Shown: positions 35,790-45,426, counted from the first letter of the stretch. The stretch is DNA of 47,932 bases from Shewanella sp. MBTL60-112-B2 (GCF_019655055.1 NZ_BPFA01000037.1:1-47932), one strand, 5' to 3'. A program made the numbers and translations. Notes: a model not told the origin generated them from the letters alone.

Positions 35790-35817
35790 GAGGGGCCCAG
35801 GCCCCTCTTTATTTTTT
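35790..35817 (+). terminator. Intra-operon terminator between DUF1329 and YCF48-like genes
   Basis: GAGGGGC-CCAG-GCCCCTC followed by TTTATTTTTT. The next gene's ribosome site starts right after it, so it probably reduces rather than abolishes downstream expression. Confidence 0.85.
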
Positions 35818-35829
35818 AAGGAAGTCTGT

Positions 35830-36846
35830 ATGTCGTTTAGCATGCTTCGATTTATCTCAACATTGAGTCTTTTAAGCCTTTTTCAATCATCACATGTAAT
35901 GGCACAAGAGAATTTATTCGAACAACAGATTCAGCCTCTTGCAGCAAACTCATTAGTTTTAGATATCGCAAATAACCAACAATCCTTGGTTGCCGTCGGT
36001 GAACGAGGACACGCTTTTGTTTATCAAGATACTTGGAAACAGGTCAAAACCCCAACCCAAGCCTTACTCACTAAACTGTTTTTTATTGCGCCTGATATCG
36101 GTTGGGCTGTAGGCCATGACGCGACCATCCTTCATACAAAAGATGGCGGCCAGACTTGGTCAGTGCAAATGCAGTCAGAAGAAATGGAAAAGCCGCTATT
36201 AGACATCCTTTTCTTTACTCAGCAGCATGGCGTAGCCGTTGGTGCCTATGGTCTATTTTACCGTACCCATGATGGGGGTAAAACATGGAATAGTGAATAC
36301 CATCAAGAACTGCTATTTGAAGAAGATGTCGAATATTTGGAAGAATTAAAGGCTGAAGATGAAGCTCTTTATCTTTCAGAGCGAAGTACTTTACTACCGC
36401 ATTTTAATCGCATTATTCAAGCAACAGATGGCACGCTCATTATGGTGGGTGAGCTCGGTTTGCTTGCCACTTCAAATGATCAAGGTCTGAACTGGCTAAA
36501 GCAAGATTTTATGTATGAAGGTTCTTTATTTAATGCGGTTGTTATCAATGACTCTGCTTTTGTAATGGGACTGAGGGGCAATGTATTTAAGTCGGATCTG
36601 AGTTTAGTTAATTGGAAAAAGATTAATCTACCTACTGATTCAACTATAAATGCAGGGATTAGCCTCAATGATGGCACATTAAGATTAGTCGGTAATGCAG
36701 GCGTTATAATCGATATCTTTGCCACCGGTGAAAGCCAACTTGTAGAGCAGCGACAGGGTGAAAACCTAGTCGCTATTGCCAAAGACTCAGAAGGAAACTT
36801 ATGGGTTGCAGGTAATAAAGGTCTCATCAAACTAGAACAAAAATAA
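35830..36846 (+). CDS. YCF48/BNR-repeat periplasmic beta-propeller protein
   Basis: Start at 35830 (AAGGAAG at 35818-35824) gives 338 residues. Signal peptide, about 1-26, ends HVMAQ. Propeller repeats carry the BNR/YCF48 motif S/T-x-D-x-G-x-x-W: HTKDGGQTW, RTHDGGKTW and TSNDQGLNW, with repeated VG.xG turns (VGERGHAFVY, VGAYGLFYR, VGELGLLAT and AGNKGLIKL). It is related to the photosystem II assembly factor YCF48/HCF136 in fold only. In this operon it is likely a periplasmic accessory to the MMPL pump encoded 12 bases further on. Confidence 0.86.
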   Translation: MSFSMLRFISTLSLLSLFQSSHVMAQENLFEQQIQPLAANSLVLDIANNQQSLVAVGERGHAFVYQDTWKQVKTPTQALLTKLFFIAPDIGWAVGHDATILHTKDGGQTWSVQMQSEEMEKPLLDILFFTQQHGVAVGAYGLFYRTHDGGKTWNSEYHQELLFEEDVEYLEELKAEDEALYLSERSTLLPHFNRIIQATDGTLIMVGELGLLATSNDQGLNWLKQDFMYEGSLFNAVVINDSAFVMGLRGNVFKSDLSLVNWKKINLPTDSTINAGISLNDGTLRLVGNAGVIIDIFATGESQLVEQRQGENLVAIAKDSEGNLWVAGNKGLIKLEQK

Positions 36847-36858
36847 TAGGACCTTACT

Positions 36859-39162
36859 ATGTTAGATAAATTAGTTAATGGATTCGAATCTTATCTATTC
36901 CGTCATAGAGCTTTCGTCATATTCTTGTTTGCGGTAACAACAATTTTTCTTGGGATACAAGCGAGTAACCTAAAAATGGATGCCGCATTTGTCAAAAATA
37001 TCCCACTTAACCATAGCTACATGCAAACTTATTTAAAGCACCAGAAACAGTTTGGTGGTGCAAATAGCATCATGGTAGCGGTAGAAGATACTAGCGGTAA
37101 TATTTTTAATGCTAATTTCTTCGATGCACTCAAAAACGTGCATGATCAGCTGTTTTTTATTCCGGGTGTAGACAGGGCACAAGTTAAATCACTTTTTTCA
37201 CCATCGACCCGATTTACTGAAGTTGTTGAAGACGGCTTTGCTGGCGGGCCAGTGATCCCCGCGGATTTTTCTACTACTGAGGAAGGCTTAAAAACCGTTC
37301 GAGGTAATATCGAAAAAGCAGGTATTGTTGGTCGTTTGATAGCTGAAGACTATTCGGCGGCAATGGTCAGTGCACAGTTAATGGATTTTGACCCGCAAAC
37401 GGGTGAGGCTTTAGATACGTTGGCGTTTGCTGCGCAGTTAGAAGAGCAGTTGCGTGAGCAATATGAAACCGATGAGATAAAGATTCATATCATAGGTTTT
37501 GCCAAGATGGCTGGAGATGTTGCCGACGGTGCTAAAGGGGTATTGCTGTTTTTCCTTATCGCTATCTTAGTGACGGCGGTGATGGTTTACTTCTTCTCAA
37601 AGTCGGTCGCGCTGACAATTTTACCGTTAGTATGTAGTTTGATAGCCGTAGTGTGGCAGTTAGGTTTATTAACTGTTATTGGATTTGGCTTAGACCCCAT
37701 GTCGATACTTATTCCATTTTTGGTTTTTGCCATTGGTGTCAGTCACAGCGTGCAGATGATCAATGCAGTAAGGCGTCGGGTCACCGATGGACAAACAACA
37801 AAGGCGGCGGCTGCACTGGCATTTAGAAGTTTACTTATTCCTGGTGGTGTGGCGTTGTTATCTGACACCATAGGTTTTATGACGCTGCTAGCTATCGACA
37901 TTGGTATTATTCGAGAGCTCGCGATTTCAGCCTCCTTAGGTGTTGCGGTTATTATCTTAACTAACCTAGTGTTATTGCCTCTAGTTATTTCTTATACAAG
38001 TGTGGAACCTCGTAAAGAAAATAAGCCAAATCCTGTTAATAATATTTGGCTTAAGCTATCTAATTTCGCTACGCCAAAATACGCGATTTGGGTATTGATT
38101 GTGACCGGGTTGCTTTATGCAGTTGGCTTACAGCAAGCTAATAAGATGAAAATTGGCGATCTGCAAGGCGGAGCACCAGCGCTGCATTTAGACTCTCGTT
38201 ATAATCAGGACACATTTTTTATTACCGATAAGTTTTCCATTACTACTGATGTGATGACTGTAATTGTTGAGGCATTTCCGGAAGCCTGTACTTATCACTC
38301 GGTGTTGACACAAATTGATGATTTTGAGTGGCAGGTAAGTAACACACCTGGAGTTGAAGCAACAGCAAGTTTGGCATCTGTGGCAAAGCGTGTGAACTCT
38401 GGCTTTAATGAAGGCAATCCAAAGTGGAGTGTATTGCCACGCACAACAGCAAGCTTAGTTCAGGCTGTAGGCCGCGTACCGACAACATCAGGATTACTAA
38501 ATAGTGATTGCTCTGTGATGCCGGTCTATTTGTTCCTTAAAGATCATAAAGCTGAAACTATAGAGTTAGTTATTGCTAAGGTTAATGAACTGCAAAAACA
38601 GCTTGATACCGACAAAATTCAGTTTAAGTTAGCGTCTGGTCCTGTTGGTGTTATGGCGGCAACCAATGAAGCTGTTGCCGAGGCACAGCTGCCTATGATG
38701 CTTTATGTCTACGGTGCTGTGTTTATTTTATGTCTTATCAGTTTCCGTTCACTAAGAGCTACGATAGCGGTAATTTTGCCTCTTTATGTGGTTTCGACGT
38801 TAGCGCAGGCGTTAATGACTCAGCTTGATATTGGACTTGCAGTGAGTACTTTACCTGTGATTGCACTCGGTGTGGGTATTGGTGTTGATTACGGTATTTA
38901 TATTTTATCAACCATGGCTGTACGTTTACGAGACGGAATGCCAGTACAAAAAGCTTATTATGAGGCACTGGTTGAACGTGGTAGCGCGGTGATCTTTACT
39001 GGACTGACATTAGCGATTGGTGTGAGTACCTGGTTCTTTTCAGCACTTAAGTTCCAAATGGATATGGGGATCTTGCTCACATTCATGTTTTTGGTAAATA
39101 TGTTGGGGGCAATAATTATCCTACCATCTATAGCGGCCATGTTTTGGCGGCAGCCCAAGTAG
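36859..39162 (+). CDS. MMPL/RND-family hydrophobic-compound transporter
   Basis: 767-residue inner-membrane RND permease of the MMPL type. TM1 at about 17-36, a periplasmic loop to about 215, five TM helices with a sterol-sensing-domain-like run (FLIAILVTAVMVYFF, PFLVFAIGVSHSVQMINAVRRR and GFMTLLAIDIGIIREL), a second periplasmic loop, then the mirrored half with VIALGVGIGVDYGIYI. Duplicated 6-TM architecture with a conserved G-x-D/S-(Y/H)-x-(I/V)-x motif in each half. MMPL relatives move lipids (mycolates, hopanoids, carotenoids). Last gene of the operon, terminated at 39172-39198. Confidence 0.9.
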   Translation: MLDKLVNGFESYLFRHRAFVIFLFAVTTIFLGIQASNLKMDAAFVKNIPLNHSYMQTYLKHQKQFGGANSIMVAVEDTSGNIFNANFFDALKNVHDQLFFIPGVDRAQVKSLFSPSTRFTEVVEDGFAGGPVIPADFSTTEEGLKTVRGNIEKAGIVGRLIAEDYSAAMVSAQLMDFDPQTGEALDTLAFAAQLEEQLREQYETDEIKIHIIGFAKMAGDVADGAKGVLLFFLIAILVTAVMVYFFSKSVALTILPLVCSLIAVVWQLGLLTVIGFGLDPMSILIPFLVFAIGVSHSVQMINAVRRRVTDGQTTKAAAALAFRSLLIPGGVALLSDTIGFMTLLAIDIGIIRELAISASLGVAVIILTNLVLLPLVISYTSVEPRKENKPNPVNNIWLKLSNFATPKYAIWVLIVTGLLYAVGLQQANKMKIGDLQGGAPALHLDSRYNQDTFFITDKFSITTDVMTVIVEAFPEACTYHSVLTQIDDFEWQVSNTPGVEATASLASVAKRVNSGFNEGNPKWSVLPRTTASLVQAVGRVPTTSGLLNSDCSVMPVYLFLKDHKAETIELVIAKVNELQKQLDTDKIQFKLASGPVGVMAATNEAVAEAQLPMMLYVYGAVFILCLISFRSLRATIAVILPLYVVSTLAQALMTQLDIGLAVSTLPVIALGVGIGVDYGIYILSTMAVRLRDGMPVQKAYYEALVERGSAVIFTGLTLAIGVSTWFFSALKFQMDMGILLTFMFLVNMLGAIIILPSIAAMFWRQPK

Positions 39163-39171
39163 AATCGACTA

Positions 39172-39198
39172 AAGGGGAGCATTAGCTCCTCTTTTTTT
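39172..39198 (+). terminator. Intrinsic terminator after the MMPL gene
   Basis: AGGGGAGC paired with GCTCCTCT (one G-T pair) followed by a run of seven T. Ends the DUF1302 operon. Confidence 0.85.
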
Positions 39199-39331
39199 AT
39201 GCATAAAAACACGTAATATGCGATTGTTATGTCATCCATGTGAATTAAATCGTTGCTAGGTTAAATTGAATGAGGATGTACCACTAAAATAGTTCTCGAA
39301 ATATGGTGAGTTTAGTAATAAACTTCGCGCA

Positions 39332-39343
39332 TGACCTAGGTCA
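39332..39343. promoter_or_regulatory. 12-bp palindrome TGACCTAGGTCA upstream of gdhB
   Basis: Perfect dyad 80 bases before the glutamate dehydrogenase start. Read as CATGA-N6-TCACA (39330-39345), it fits a CRP-type site with one exact half. It also shares the TGACCTA half-site with the inverted repeat at 32089-32120. Confidence 0.45.
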
Positions 39344-39422
39344 CAGAAATAGGCTCAGGTCCGTTTAAGAAGCATCCATAAAAATTAAAAAGCGCTGCCA
39401 TAGCCCCTAAGGAAATAGCAAC

Positions 39423-42400
39423 ATGGCCTTGAAAGATGCAATGCCTTCAGTACTGCTCGAAAACGTAGTCAACCTAATTCACTCTAAAGTACCCAATTCA
39501 CAAGCTAAACAAGTAGAACAGTTCGCGACTTGTCTCTATGCGCATATGTCAAAAGACGATCTAAATGCGCGTAACGACAGTGACCTCTATGGCGCTGTTT
39601 TAAGTCAATGGAACGCACTGAATAAGACCTCCGTCGGGGAAGGTCATATTAGAGTATTCAACCCGAGTCAGTCCAAGCATGGCTGGCAATCAAGCCACTC
39701 GATTATTGAAATTATCCAACCTGATATGCCTTTCTTGGTAGATTCAGTTGGTATGGCAATTAATCGTTTGGGTATCACGGCACATATGATGCTGCACACG
39801 CCAATGGTTATAGAGCGCCAAGATGGTGTGGTAACTCATGTGAGTTACAGCTCTGACGAACAAGAAAATGCTGACAAAGTTGCGGTTTTTTTAATTGAGA
39901 TCGACCGTCAAAGTAGCGATGATGATATTAAGGCTCTAACGAAAGAAATTGAGTCCGTGATTGGCGATGTAGCAGCCGCAGTTAATGACTGGGAAGCAAT
40001 GTCGGCCAAGCTAGGCGAAACTATCAACGAGTTAGAAAGCCGACCTTATCCAGGTACTAAGGAAGAGCTTAACGAAGCGAAAAACTTCCTCTCTTACCTT
40101 AACAATCATCACCTCACACTACTCGGTTACCGCCGTTATGATCTGCATAAAGTCGAGGGTGATTTAGAGTTGGTCGCTGATAAGTCAACCAGCCTTGGCT
40201 TGATGACTAAATCAAGTAAAACCAAAACTGAAACTGGTCTGCTTCTTTCAAACTTCTCTGAGAATGCACGTAAAGAGGCGCTAGATAATAGCCTGTTAGT
40301 GTTAACTAAGAGCAGTGAAAAAAGCCGCGTTCATCGCCCAGCATATGTAGATTACATCGGTGTTAAACGCTTTGATGAGAAGGGTAATGTTATTGGTGAA
40401 GATAGATTTATCGGTTTGTATGCCTCAAATCTCTATAACCGTAGTCCTCGTGAAATTCCTTTACTTGCTCAGAAAGTGCAACGGGTCTTAGACCGTTCAG
40501 GTCTTGCGCCTCGTTCTCATGATTACAAAGCCTTGATGCATATTCTTGAGACTCTCCCACGAGATGAGTTGATCCAAGCCAGTGTTGAACAACTTGCTTC
40601 AATCGCTCACGGCGTACTTGAGATGCAAGATCGTGACAAGCTAAAACTATTTGTTCGTAAAGATGGCTTTGGTCGATTCTTCTCTTGCTTAGTTTATGTC
40701 TCTAAAGATAGATACAACACTAAGTTACGTGAAGACACTCAGCGTATTCTTGCGCAACATTTCAATAGTAGTGAAGACGTGGAGTTCACCACATATTTCT
40801 CAGAGTCTACTTTGGCAAGAACGCATTACATTATCAAAGTTGACAATAATAGTATGGATGTCGATGTGGCAACGATTGAGAATAATTTGACCGAAGCGGC
40901 TCGCTCTTGGGAAGACAAGCTTGCGAGCGCAGTGTTCAGCGCTCAAGGTGAAGAGTTAGGTAATAGCCTGATTAAGCGTTATGTAGATGCATTTCCGCGC
41001 AGCTATAAAGAAGATGTTCTGCCTAGTTCAGCAGTTGTTGATATCCAGCATCTTGAAGAGCTTGATGATGACCATAAACTTGGCATGTTGTTTTATCAGC
41101 CACAAGAAACCGCATTAAACGACAATAAGGTACGTCTCAAGTTATTCCATAAAGATGAACCAATTCATCTTTCTGACGTGCTGCCAATGCTTGAAAACTT
41201 CGGTCTTAGAGTGATTAATGAAAGACCTTATGAAGTTAAAACAGTCGATGGTGCCACTTATTGGATCCTAGACTTCTTGATGACTACACAAAATGTAGCA
41301 TCAGATGATCTTGCTGACAGCCAAGAACGCTTTCAAACTGCATTGTCTCAGGTTTGGAAGAAAGAGTTAGAAGATGATGGTTTTAACCGTTTGGTTCTCT
41401 CTACAGGTCTAACTGGTCGAGAAGTTTCTGTACTTCGAGCATATGCTAAATATATGCGCCAAATAGACTCTACGTTTAGCCAAGCCTATATTGAAGAAAC
41501 TTTCTCAAGCTATCCGCAAATTGCTGACTTACTTGTTAAAATGTACATTCGCAAGTTCAACCCTAAGTTGAAAACTCGTACGTTAAACAAGTTTATCGAA
41601 CAAATTGATCTTCGCCTTGATGATGTTTCGAGCCTAGATGATGACCGAATTATTCGTCGTTATCTTGATTTAATTAATGCAACGAATCGTACTAACTTCT
41701 ATCAAGTAGCGGATTCTGGCTTACCAAAATCATATATCTCGTTCAAGTTTGAACCTGAATTGATCCCTGAAATGCCAAAGCCGCTGCCGAAGTATGAAAT
41801 CTTTGTTTATTCTCCACGTGTTGAAGGTGTACACCTTCGTGGTGGCAAAGTGGCCCGTGGTGGCTTGCGCTGGTCTGACAGACGAGAAGATTTCCGTACC
41901 GAAGTTTTAGGTCTTGTTAAGGCGCAGCAAGTTAAGAATACGGTAATTGTTCCTGTCGGTGCTAAAGGTGGTTTCGTTTGTAAGCAACTGCCAACAGATG
42001 GCGGTCGTGAGGCCTTCTTCGCCGAAGGACAAGAATGCTACCGTTTATTTATTCGTGGTTTGCTCGATATCAGTGACAACATCATCAATGGTGAAGTCAT
42101 TGCTCCTGAAAATGTGGTGAGACACGATGAGGACGACCCATATTTAGTTGTTGCTGCCGATAAAGGCACGGCAACCTTCTCTGATATCGCTAACGAAATT
42201 GCTATCGAATATAACTTCTGGTTAGGGGATGCATTCGCATCGGGTGGTAGTAACGGGTATGACCATAAGAAGATGGGCATTACCGCACGCGGAGCATGGG
42301 AATCAGTTAAACGTCATTTCCGTGAAATGGGCGTTAACTGCCAAACTACCGATTTTACCTGTTTAGCTGTCGGTGATATGGCTGGTGATGTATTCGGTAA

Positions 42401-44267
42401 TGGTATGTTGTTGTCGAAACATACGCGATTAGTCGCTGCATTTAACCACATGCATATATTTATCGACCCAAATCCAGATGCAGCAACCAGTTATGTAGAG
42501 CGCGAACGCTTATTTGCACTGCCACGCTCTAGCTGGGAAGATTATAATAAAGAACTTATTTCTAAAGGTGGTGGTATCTTCTTGCGCTCTGCTAAGTCGA
42601 TTCCATTGTCACCTGAAATGAAAAAGATGCTAGGTAGTCAAAAAGCCTCTATGCCACCGCTTGAGTTGCTAAAAGAGCTGCTTAAGATGCAAGTGGATCT
42701 TATTTGGAATGGCGGTATTGGTACCTATGTGAAAGCAACCAGTGAATCACATGCGGAAGTTGGTGATCGCGCTAACGACGCTATTCGTGTTAATGGCGAC
42801 GAACTCAAAGCCAAGATTATTGGTGAAGGTGGTAACTTAGGTTGTACTCAACTAGGCCGAATTCAATACTGTGCTAGTGGCGGACGCATGAACACTGACT
42901 TCGTTGATAACGTGGGTGGTGTTGATTGTTCTGATAACGAAGTAAACATTAAAATTTTACTTAATGCGTTAGTGGCTGATGGAGAGATGACGGTTAAGCA
43001 ACGTAACCGTCTACTTGAAGAGATGACGGATGAAGTAAGCCGCATCGTGCTGCAAGATTGCAAAGATCAAACTCGTTCAATCTCGATAACTCAGGTTCGA
43101 GGCGCAGAACAGTTAAAAGAGCAAATCCGTTTTATTCATTACCTTGAGAAAGAAGGCAAGCTTGATAGAGCGCTGGAATTCTTACCAAATGAAGATGAAC
43201 TTGCAGATCGTTTAGTTAATGGTAAATCGTTAACACGTCCAGAGCTTTCAGTTTTGGTTGCTTACGCCAAAATGATCTTAAAAGAGCAGCTTGTTACTTC
43301 TGAAATTACCGAAGACAGCTTTTTGAGCCAACTACTTGTTGAATACTTCCCTAAGCAATTACAAGAGAAGTACACCGCAAACATGGCGCAGCATCCTCTA
43401 AGAGGTGAAATTATCGCTACATCTTTGGCCAATGAGTTGGTCAACGATATGGGGCTTAATTTCGTGCAACGTATGCAAGATGAGACAGGTGCCTCAGTAG
43501 CGGAAGCTGCCATTTGTTATACTATGGCACGCGAAGTGTTTGGTTTAGCTGATTTAACTAAATCTATTACTGATTTGAATGGTGTTATTCCGGCTGTTGT
43601 ACAGTGTGAAATGCTGCATCAGTTACGTCGCAATATTCGTCGTGCGAGTCGTTGGTTCCTACGCCATCGCAATCGTAACTTGAATATTGAACAGACAATT
43701 GAGTTCTTTAAGCCTGTATTTGATGACTTGAAAGTAAGCGTGCATCAATACATGGTTAATGAGGAAGTCGAAGGAATTCGCGCAGAATCAAATGCATTAA
43801 TTAAAGAAGGGGTGCCTGAAGATGTTGCCATGGTTGTGGCAAATGTCAGTACCTTATTCTCGGCATTAGATATCGCACAAATCTGTGATCTTGAAAACAA
43901 GCCTGTCCCGTTAGTCGCTGAGACGTACTTTAAGCTTGGTGCAAGTGTTGATTTACATTGGTTCTTGGAACAGATTAGCGCACAACCTGTTTCAAACCAT
44001 TGGCAAGCACTGGCTAGAGCGGCCTTTAGGGAAGAGCTTGATTGGCAGCAGCGTTCACTCAGCTCTGTTGTATTGAGAACTTGTACAGAAACCTGTGATG
44101 CGAATAAGATCATTGCAGAATGGATTGAGTCGAATCAGAGCCTATTGGAACGTTGGTTCCATATGCTAGCTGACTTTAAGACTTCGCAAAGCCATGAGTT
44201 TGCAAAGTTCTCTGTAGCCCTACGTGAACTTAATCTTTTGATCCTTCATTGTGAAGGTCAAAAGTAA
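39423..44267 (+). CDS. gdhB: NAD-specific glutamate dehydrogenase (large, GDH-180 class)
   Basis: Catabolic oxidative deamination of glutamate to 2-oxoglutarate. At 1614 residues it belongs to the very large tetrameric class of Pseudomonas and Streptomyces. Long N-terminal regulatory region (about 1-720) with ACT-like modules, e.g. HSIIEIIQPDMPFLVDSVGM. The central catalytic core has K848 in PVGAKGGF and the dinucleotide site GDMAGDVFGNG (984-994), followed by NHMHIFIDPNPD. Then a long C-terminal helical region. AAGGA at 39409-39413 precedes the ATG. Monocistronic between terminators. Confidence 0.95.
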   Translation: MALKDAMPSVLLENVVNLIHSKVPNSQAKQVEQFATCLYAHMSKDDLNARNDSDLYGAVLSQWNALNKTSVGEGHIRVFNPSQSKHGWQSSHSIIEIIQPDMPFLVDSVGMAINRLGITAHMMLHTPMVIERQDGVVTHVSYSSDEQENADKVAVFLIEIDRQSSDDDIKALTKEIESVIGDVAAAVNDWEAMSAKLGETINELESRPYPGTKEELNEAKNFLSYLNNHHLTLLGYRRYDLHKVEGDLELVADKSTSLGLMTKSSKTKTETGLLLSNFSENARKEALDNSLLVLTKSSEKSRVHRPAYVDYIGVKRFDEKGNVIGEDRFIGLYASNLYNRSPREIPLLAQKVQRVLDRSGLAPRSHDYKALMHILETLPRDELIQASVEQLASIAHGVLEMQDRDKLKLFVRKDGFGRFFSCLVYVSKDRYNTKLREDTQRILAQHFNSSEDVEFTTYFSESTLARTHYIIKVDNNSMDVDVATIENNLTEAARSWEDKLASAVFSAQGEELGNSLIKRYVDAFPRSYKEDVLPSSAVVDIQHLEELDDDHKLGMLFYQPQETALNDNKVRLKLFHKDEPIHLSDVLPMLENFGLRVINERPYEVKTVDGATYWILDFLMTTQNVASDDLADSQERFQTALSQVWKKELEDDGFNRLVLSTGLTGREVSVLRAYAKYMRQIDSTFSQAYIEETFSSYPQIADLLVKMYIRKFNPKLKTRTLNKFIEQIDLRLDDVSSLDDDRIIRRYLDLINATNRTNFYQVADSGLPKSYISFKFEPELIPEMPKPLPKYEIFVYSPRVEGVHLRGGKVARGGLRWSDRREDFRTEVLGLVKAQQVKNTVIVPVGAKGGFVCKQLPTDGGREAFFAEGQECYRLFIRGLLDISDNIINGEVIAPENVVRHDEDDPYLVVAADKGTATFSDIANEIAIEYNFWLGDAFASGGSNGYDHKKMGITARGAWESVKRHFREMGVNCQTTDFTCLAVGDMAGDVFGNGMLLSKHTRLVAAFNHMHIFIDPNPDAATSYVERERLFALPRSSWEDYNKELISKGGGIFLRSAKSIPLSPEMKKMLGSQKASMPPLELLKELLKMQVDLIWNGGIGTYVKATSESHAEVGDRANDAIRVNGDELKAKIIGEGGNLGCTQLGRIQYCASGGRMNTDFVDNVGGVDCSDNEVNIKILLNALVADGEMTVKQRNRLLEEMTDEVSRIVLQDCKDQTRSISITQVRGAEQLKEQIRFIHYLEKEGKLDRALEFLPNEDELADRLVNGKSLTRPELSVLVAYAKMILKEQLVTSEITEDSFLSQLLVEYFPKQLQEKYTANMAQHPLRGEIIATSLANELVNDMGLNFVQRMQDETGASVAEAAICYTMAREVFGLADLTKSITDLNGVIPAVVQCEMLHQLRRNIRRASRWFLRHRNRNLNIEQTIEFFKPVFDDLKVSVHQYMVNEEVEGIRAESNALIKEGVPEDVAMVVANVSTLFSALDIAQICDLENKPVPLVAETYFKLGASVDLHWFLEQISAQPVSNHWQALARAAFREELDWQQRSLSSVVLRTCTETCDANKIIAEWIESNQSLLERWFHMLADFKTSQSHEFAKFSVALRELNLLILHCEGQK

Positions 44268-44283
44268 TCTGATTTTAATCAGC

Positions 44284-44310
44284 AGCCCTGGCAATTGCCG
44301 GGGCTTTTTT
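44284..44310 (+). terminator. Intrinsic terminator after gdhB
   Basis: AGCCC-T-GGC-AATT-GCC-G-GGGCT stem with one internal mismatch, followed by TTTTT. It stands only 17 bases before the pyrD start. Confidence 0.9.
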
Positions 44311-44326
44311 CGGTCTAGGAGAAAAC

Positions 44327-45346
44327 ATGTTTTATAAAATCGCACAAAAGTTCATGTTTCAGATGGATCCAGAACTGGCCCATAACTTCGCTATTGGCAG
44401 TTTAAAATCTACTGGTAATTCACCTTTAAATTGCTTTTATGCGCAAAAAATTAAGCCAGCCCCTGTGACCATGATGGGACTGACTTTTCCAAACCCAGTA
44501 GGACTTGCTGCTGGTATGGATAAAGAAGGCGAGTGTATTGATGCATTCCATGCAATGGGTTTTGGTCATATTGAAGTGGGCACGGTTACTCCACGCGCTC
44601 AACCAGGTAATGAACAGCCACGTTGTTTTAGACTTAAACCGGCAAAAGCAATTATTAACCGAATGGGTTTCAACAACAAAGGTGTTGATAATCTAGTGGC
44701 TAATCTTAAAGCAGTTAAGTCAAATGCGATGGTTGGTGTCAATATTGGTAAGAATAAAGACACACCAGTAGAGCAGGGTAAAGATGATTACTTGATCTGT
44801 ATGGATAAGGTTTATCCTTATGCTGCTTATATCGCAGTAAATATTTCATCGCCTAATACACCGGGTCTTAGATCGCTACAGTATGGCGATCTTTTAGATG
44901 ATCTACTTGGATCGCTAAAACAGAAGCAAAAACAGTTAGCAGAACAACATGGTAAGTACGTACCTATTGCTCTGAAAATTGCCCCAGACTTGTCTAGTGA
45001 AGAAATTGAAAAAATTGCTGATGCGTTAATTCGTAGTGAATTTGACGCAGCCATCGCAACTAACACAACACTAACTCGTGATGGTGTAAGTGGTTTGTTG
45101 AATGCCAATGAAGCGGGTGGTCTAAGTGGTAAGCCATTGAATTCATTGTCAACAATGGTTATTAAGCAACTTGCTGATTGCTTAAAAGGCCAAATTCCAA
45201 TTATCGGTGTTGGTGGTATCAACTGTGCTGAAGACGCACTAGATAAATTAGATGCTGGTGCTGAAATGGTACAAATTTATTCTGGCTTTATTTATCAAGG
45301 GCCAAAATTAATTAAAGATATCGTAGAAGCCTATAGAATTAAATAA
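44327..45346 (+). CDS. pyrD: Dihydroorotate dehydrogenase, class 2 (quinone-linked)
   Basis: FMN enzyme at the inner membrane linking pyrimidine synthesis to the quinone pool. The 339 residues include the N-terminal amphipathic segment YKIAQKFMFQMDPELAHNF that marks class 2, the VGLAAGMDKEGE and GTVTPRAQPGNEQPRCFRL blocks, and catalytic S175 in VNISSPNTPGL; it ends with the FMN-phosphate loop around GGI and YSGFIYQGP. AGGAG at 44317-44321. Neighbour zapC is the same as in E. coli. Confidence 0.97.
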   Translation: MFYKIAQKFMFQMDPELAHNFAIGSLKSTGNSPLNCFYAQKIKPAPVTMMGLTFPNPVGLAAGMDKEGECIDAFHAMGFGHIEVGTVTPRAQPGNEQPRCFRLKPAKAIINRMGFNNKGVDNLVANLKAVKSNAMVGVNIGKNKDTPVEQGKDDYLICMDKVYPYAAYIAVNISSPNTPGLRSLQYGDLLDDLLGSLKQKQKQLAEQHGKYVPIALKIAPDLSSEEIEKIADALIRSEFDAAIATNTTLTRDGVSGLLNANEAGGLSGKPLNSLSTMVIKQLADCLKGQIPIIGVGGINCAEDALDKLDAGAEMVQIYSGFIYQGPKLIKDIVEAYRIK

Positions 45347-45354
45347 TTCTAAGC

Positions 45355-45416
45355 GATCTAATTTATTATTTAGATCATAAAACGATCATTGGGATCTTAA
45401 TTGGATCGTGATGATC
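45355..45416. other. Cluster of six GATC (Dam) sites
   Basis: GATC begins at 45355, 45373, 45384, 45393, 45404 and 45413, with spacings of 18, 11, 9, 11 and 9, roughly one helical turn each. It overlaps the pyrD terminator and precedes zapC. Confidence 0.65.
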
Positions 45417-45426
45417 GTTTTTATTT
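45378..45426 (+). terminator. Hairpin terminator after pyrD
   Basis: AAACGATCAT (45380-45389) and ATGATCGTTT (45411-45420) form a perfect 10-bp stem. The 21-base loop can form a small inner GGATC/GATCT-type pairing. T-rich sequence follows. Confidence 0.8.
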
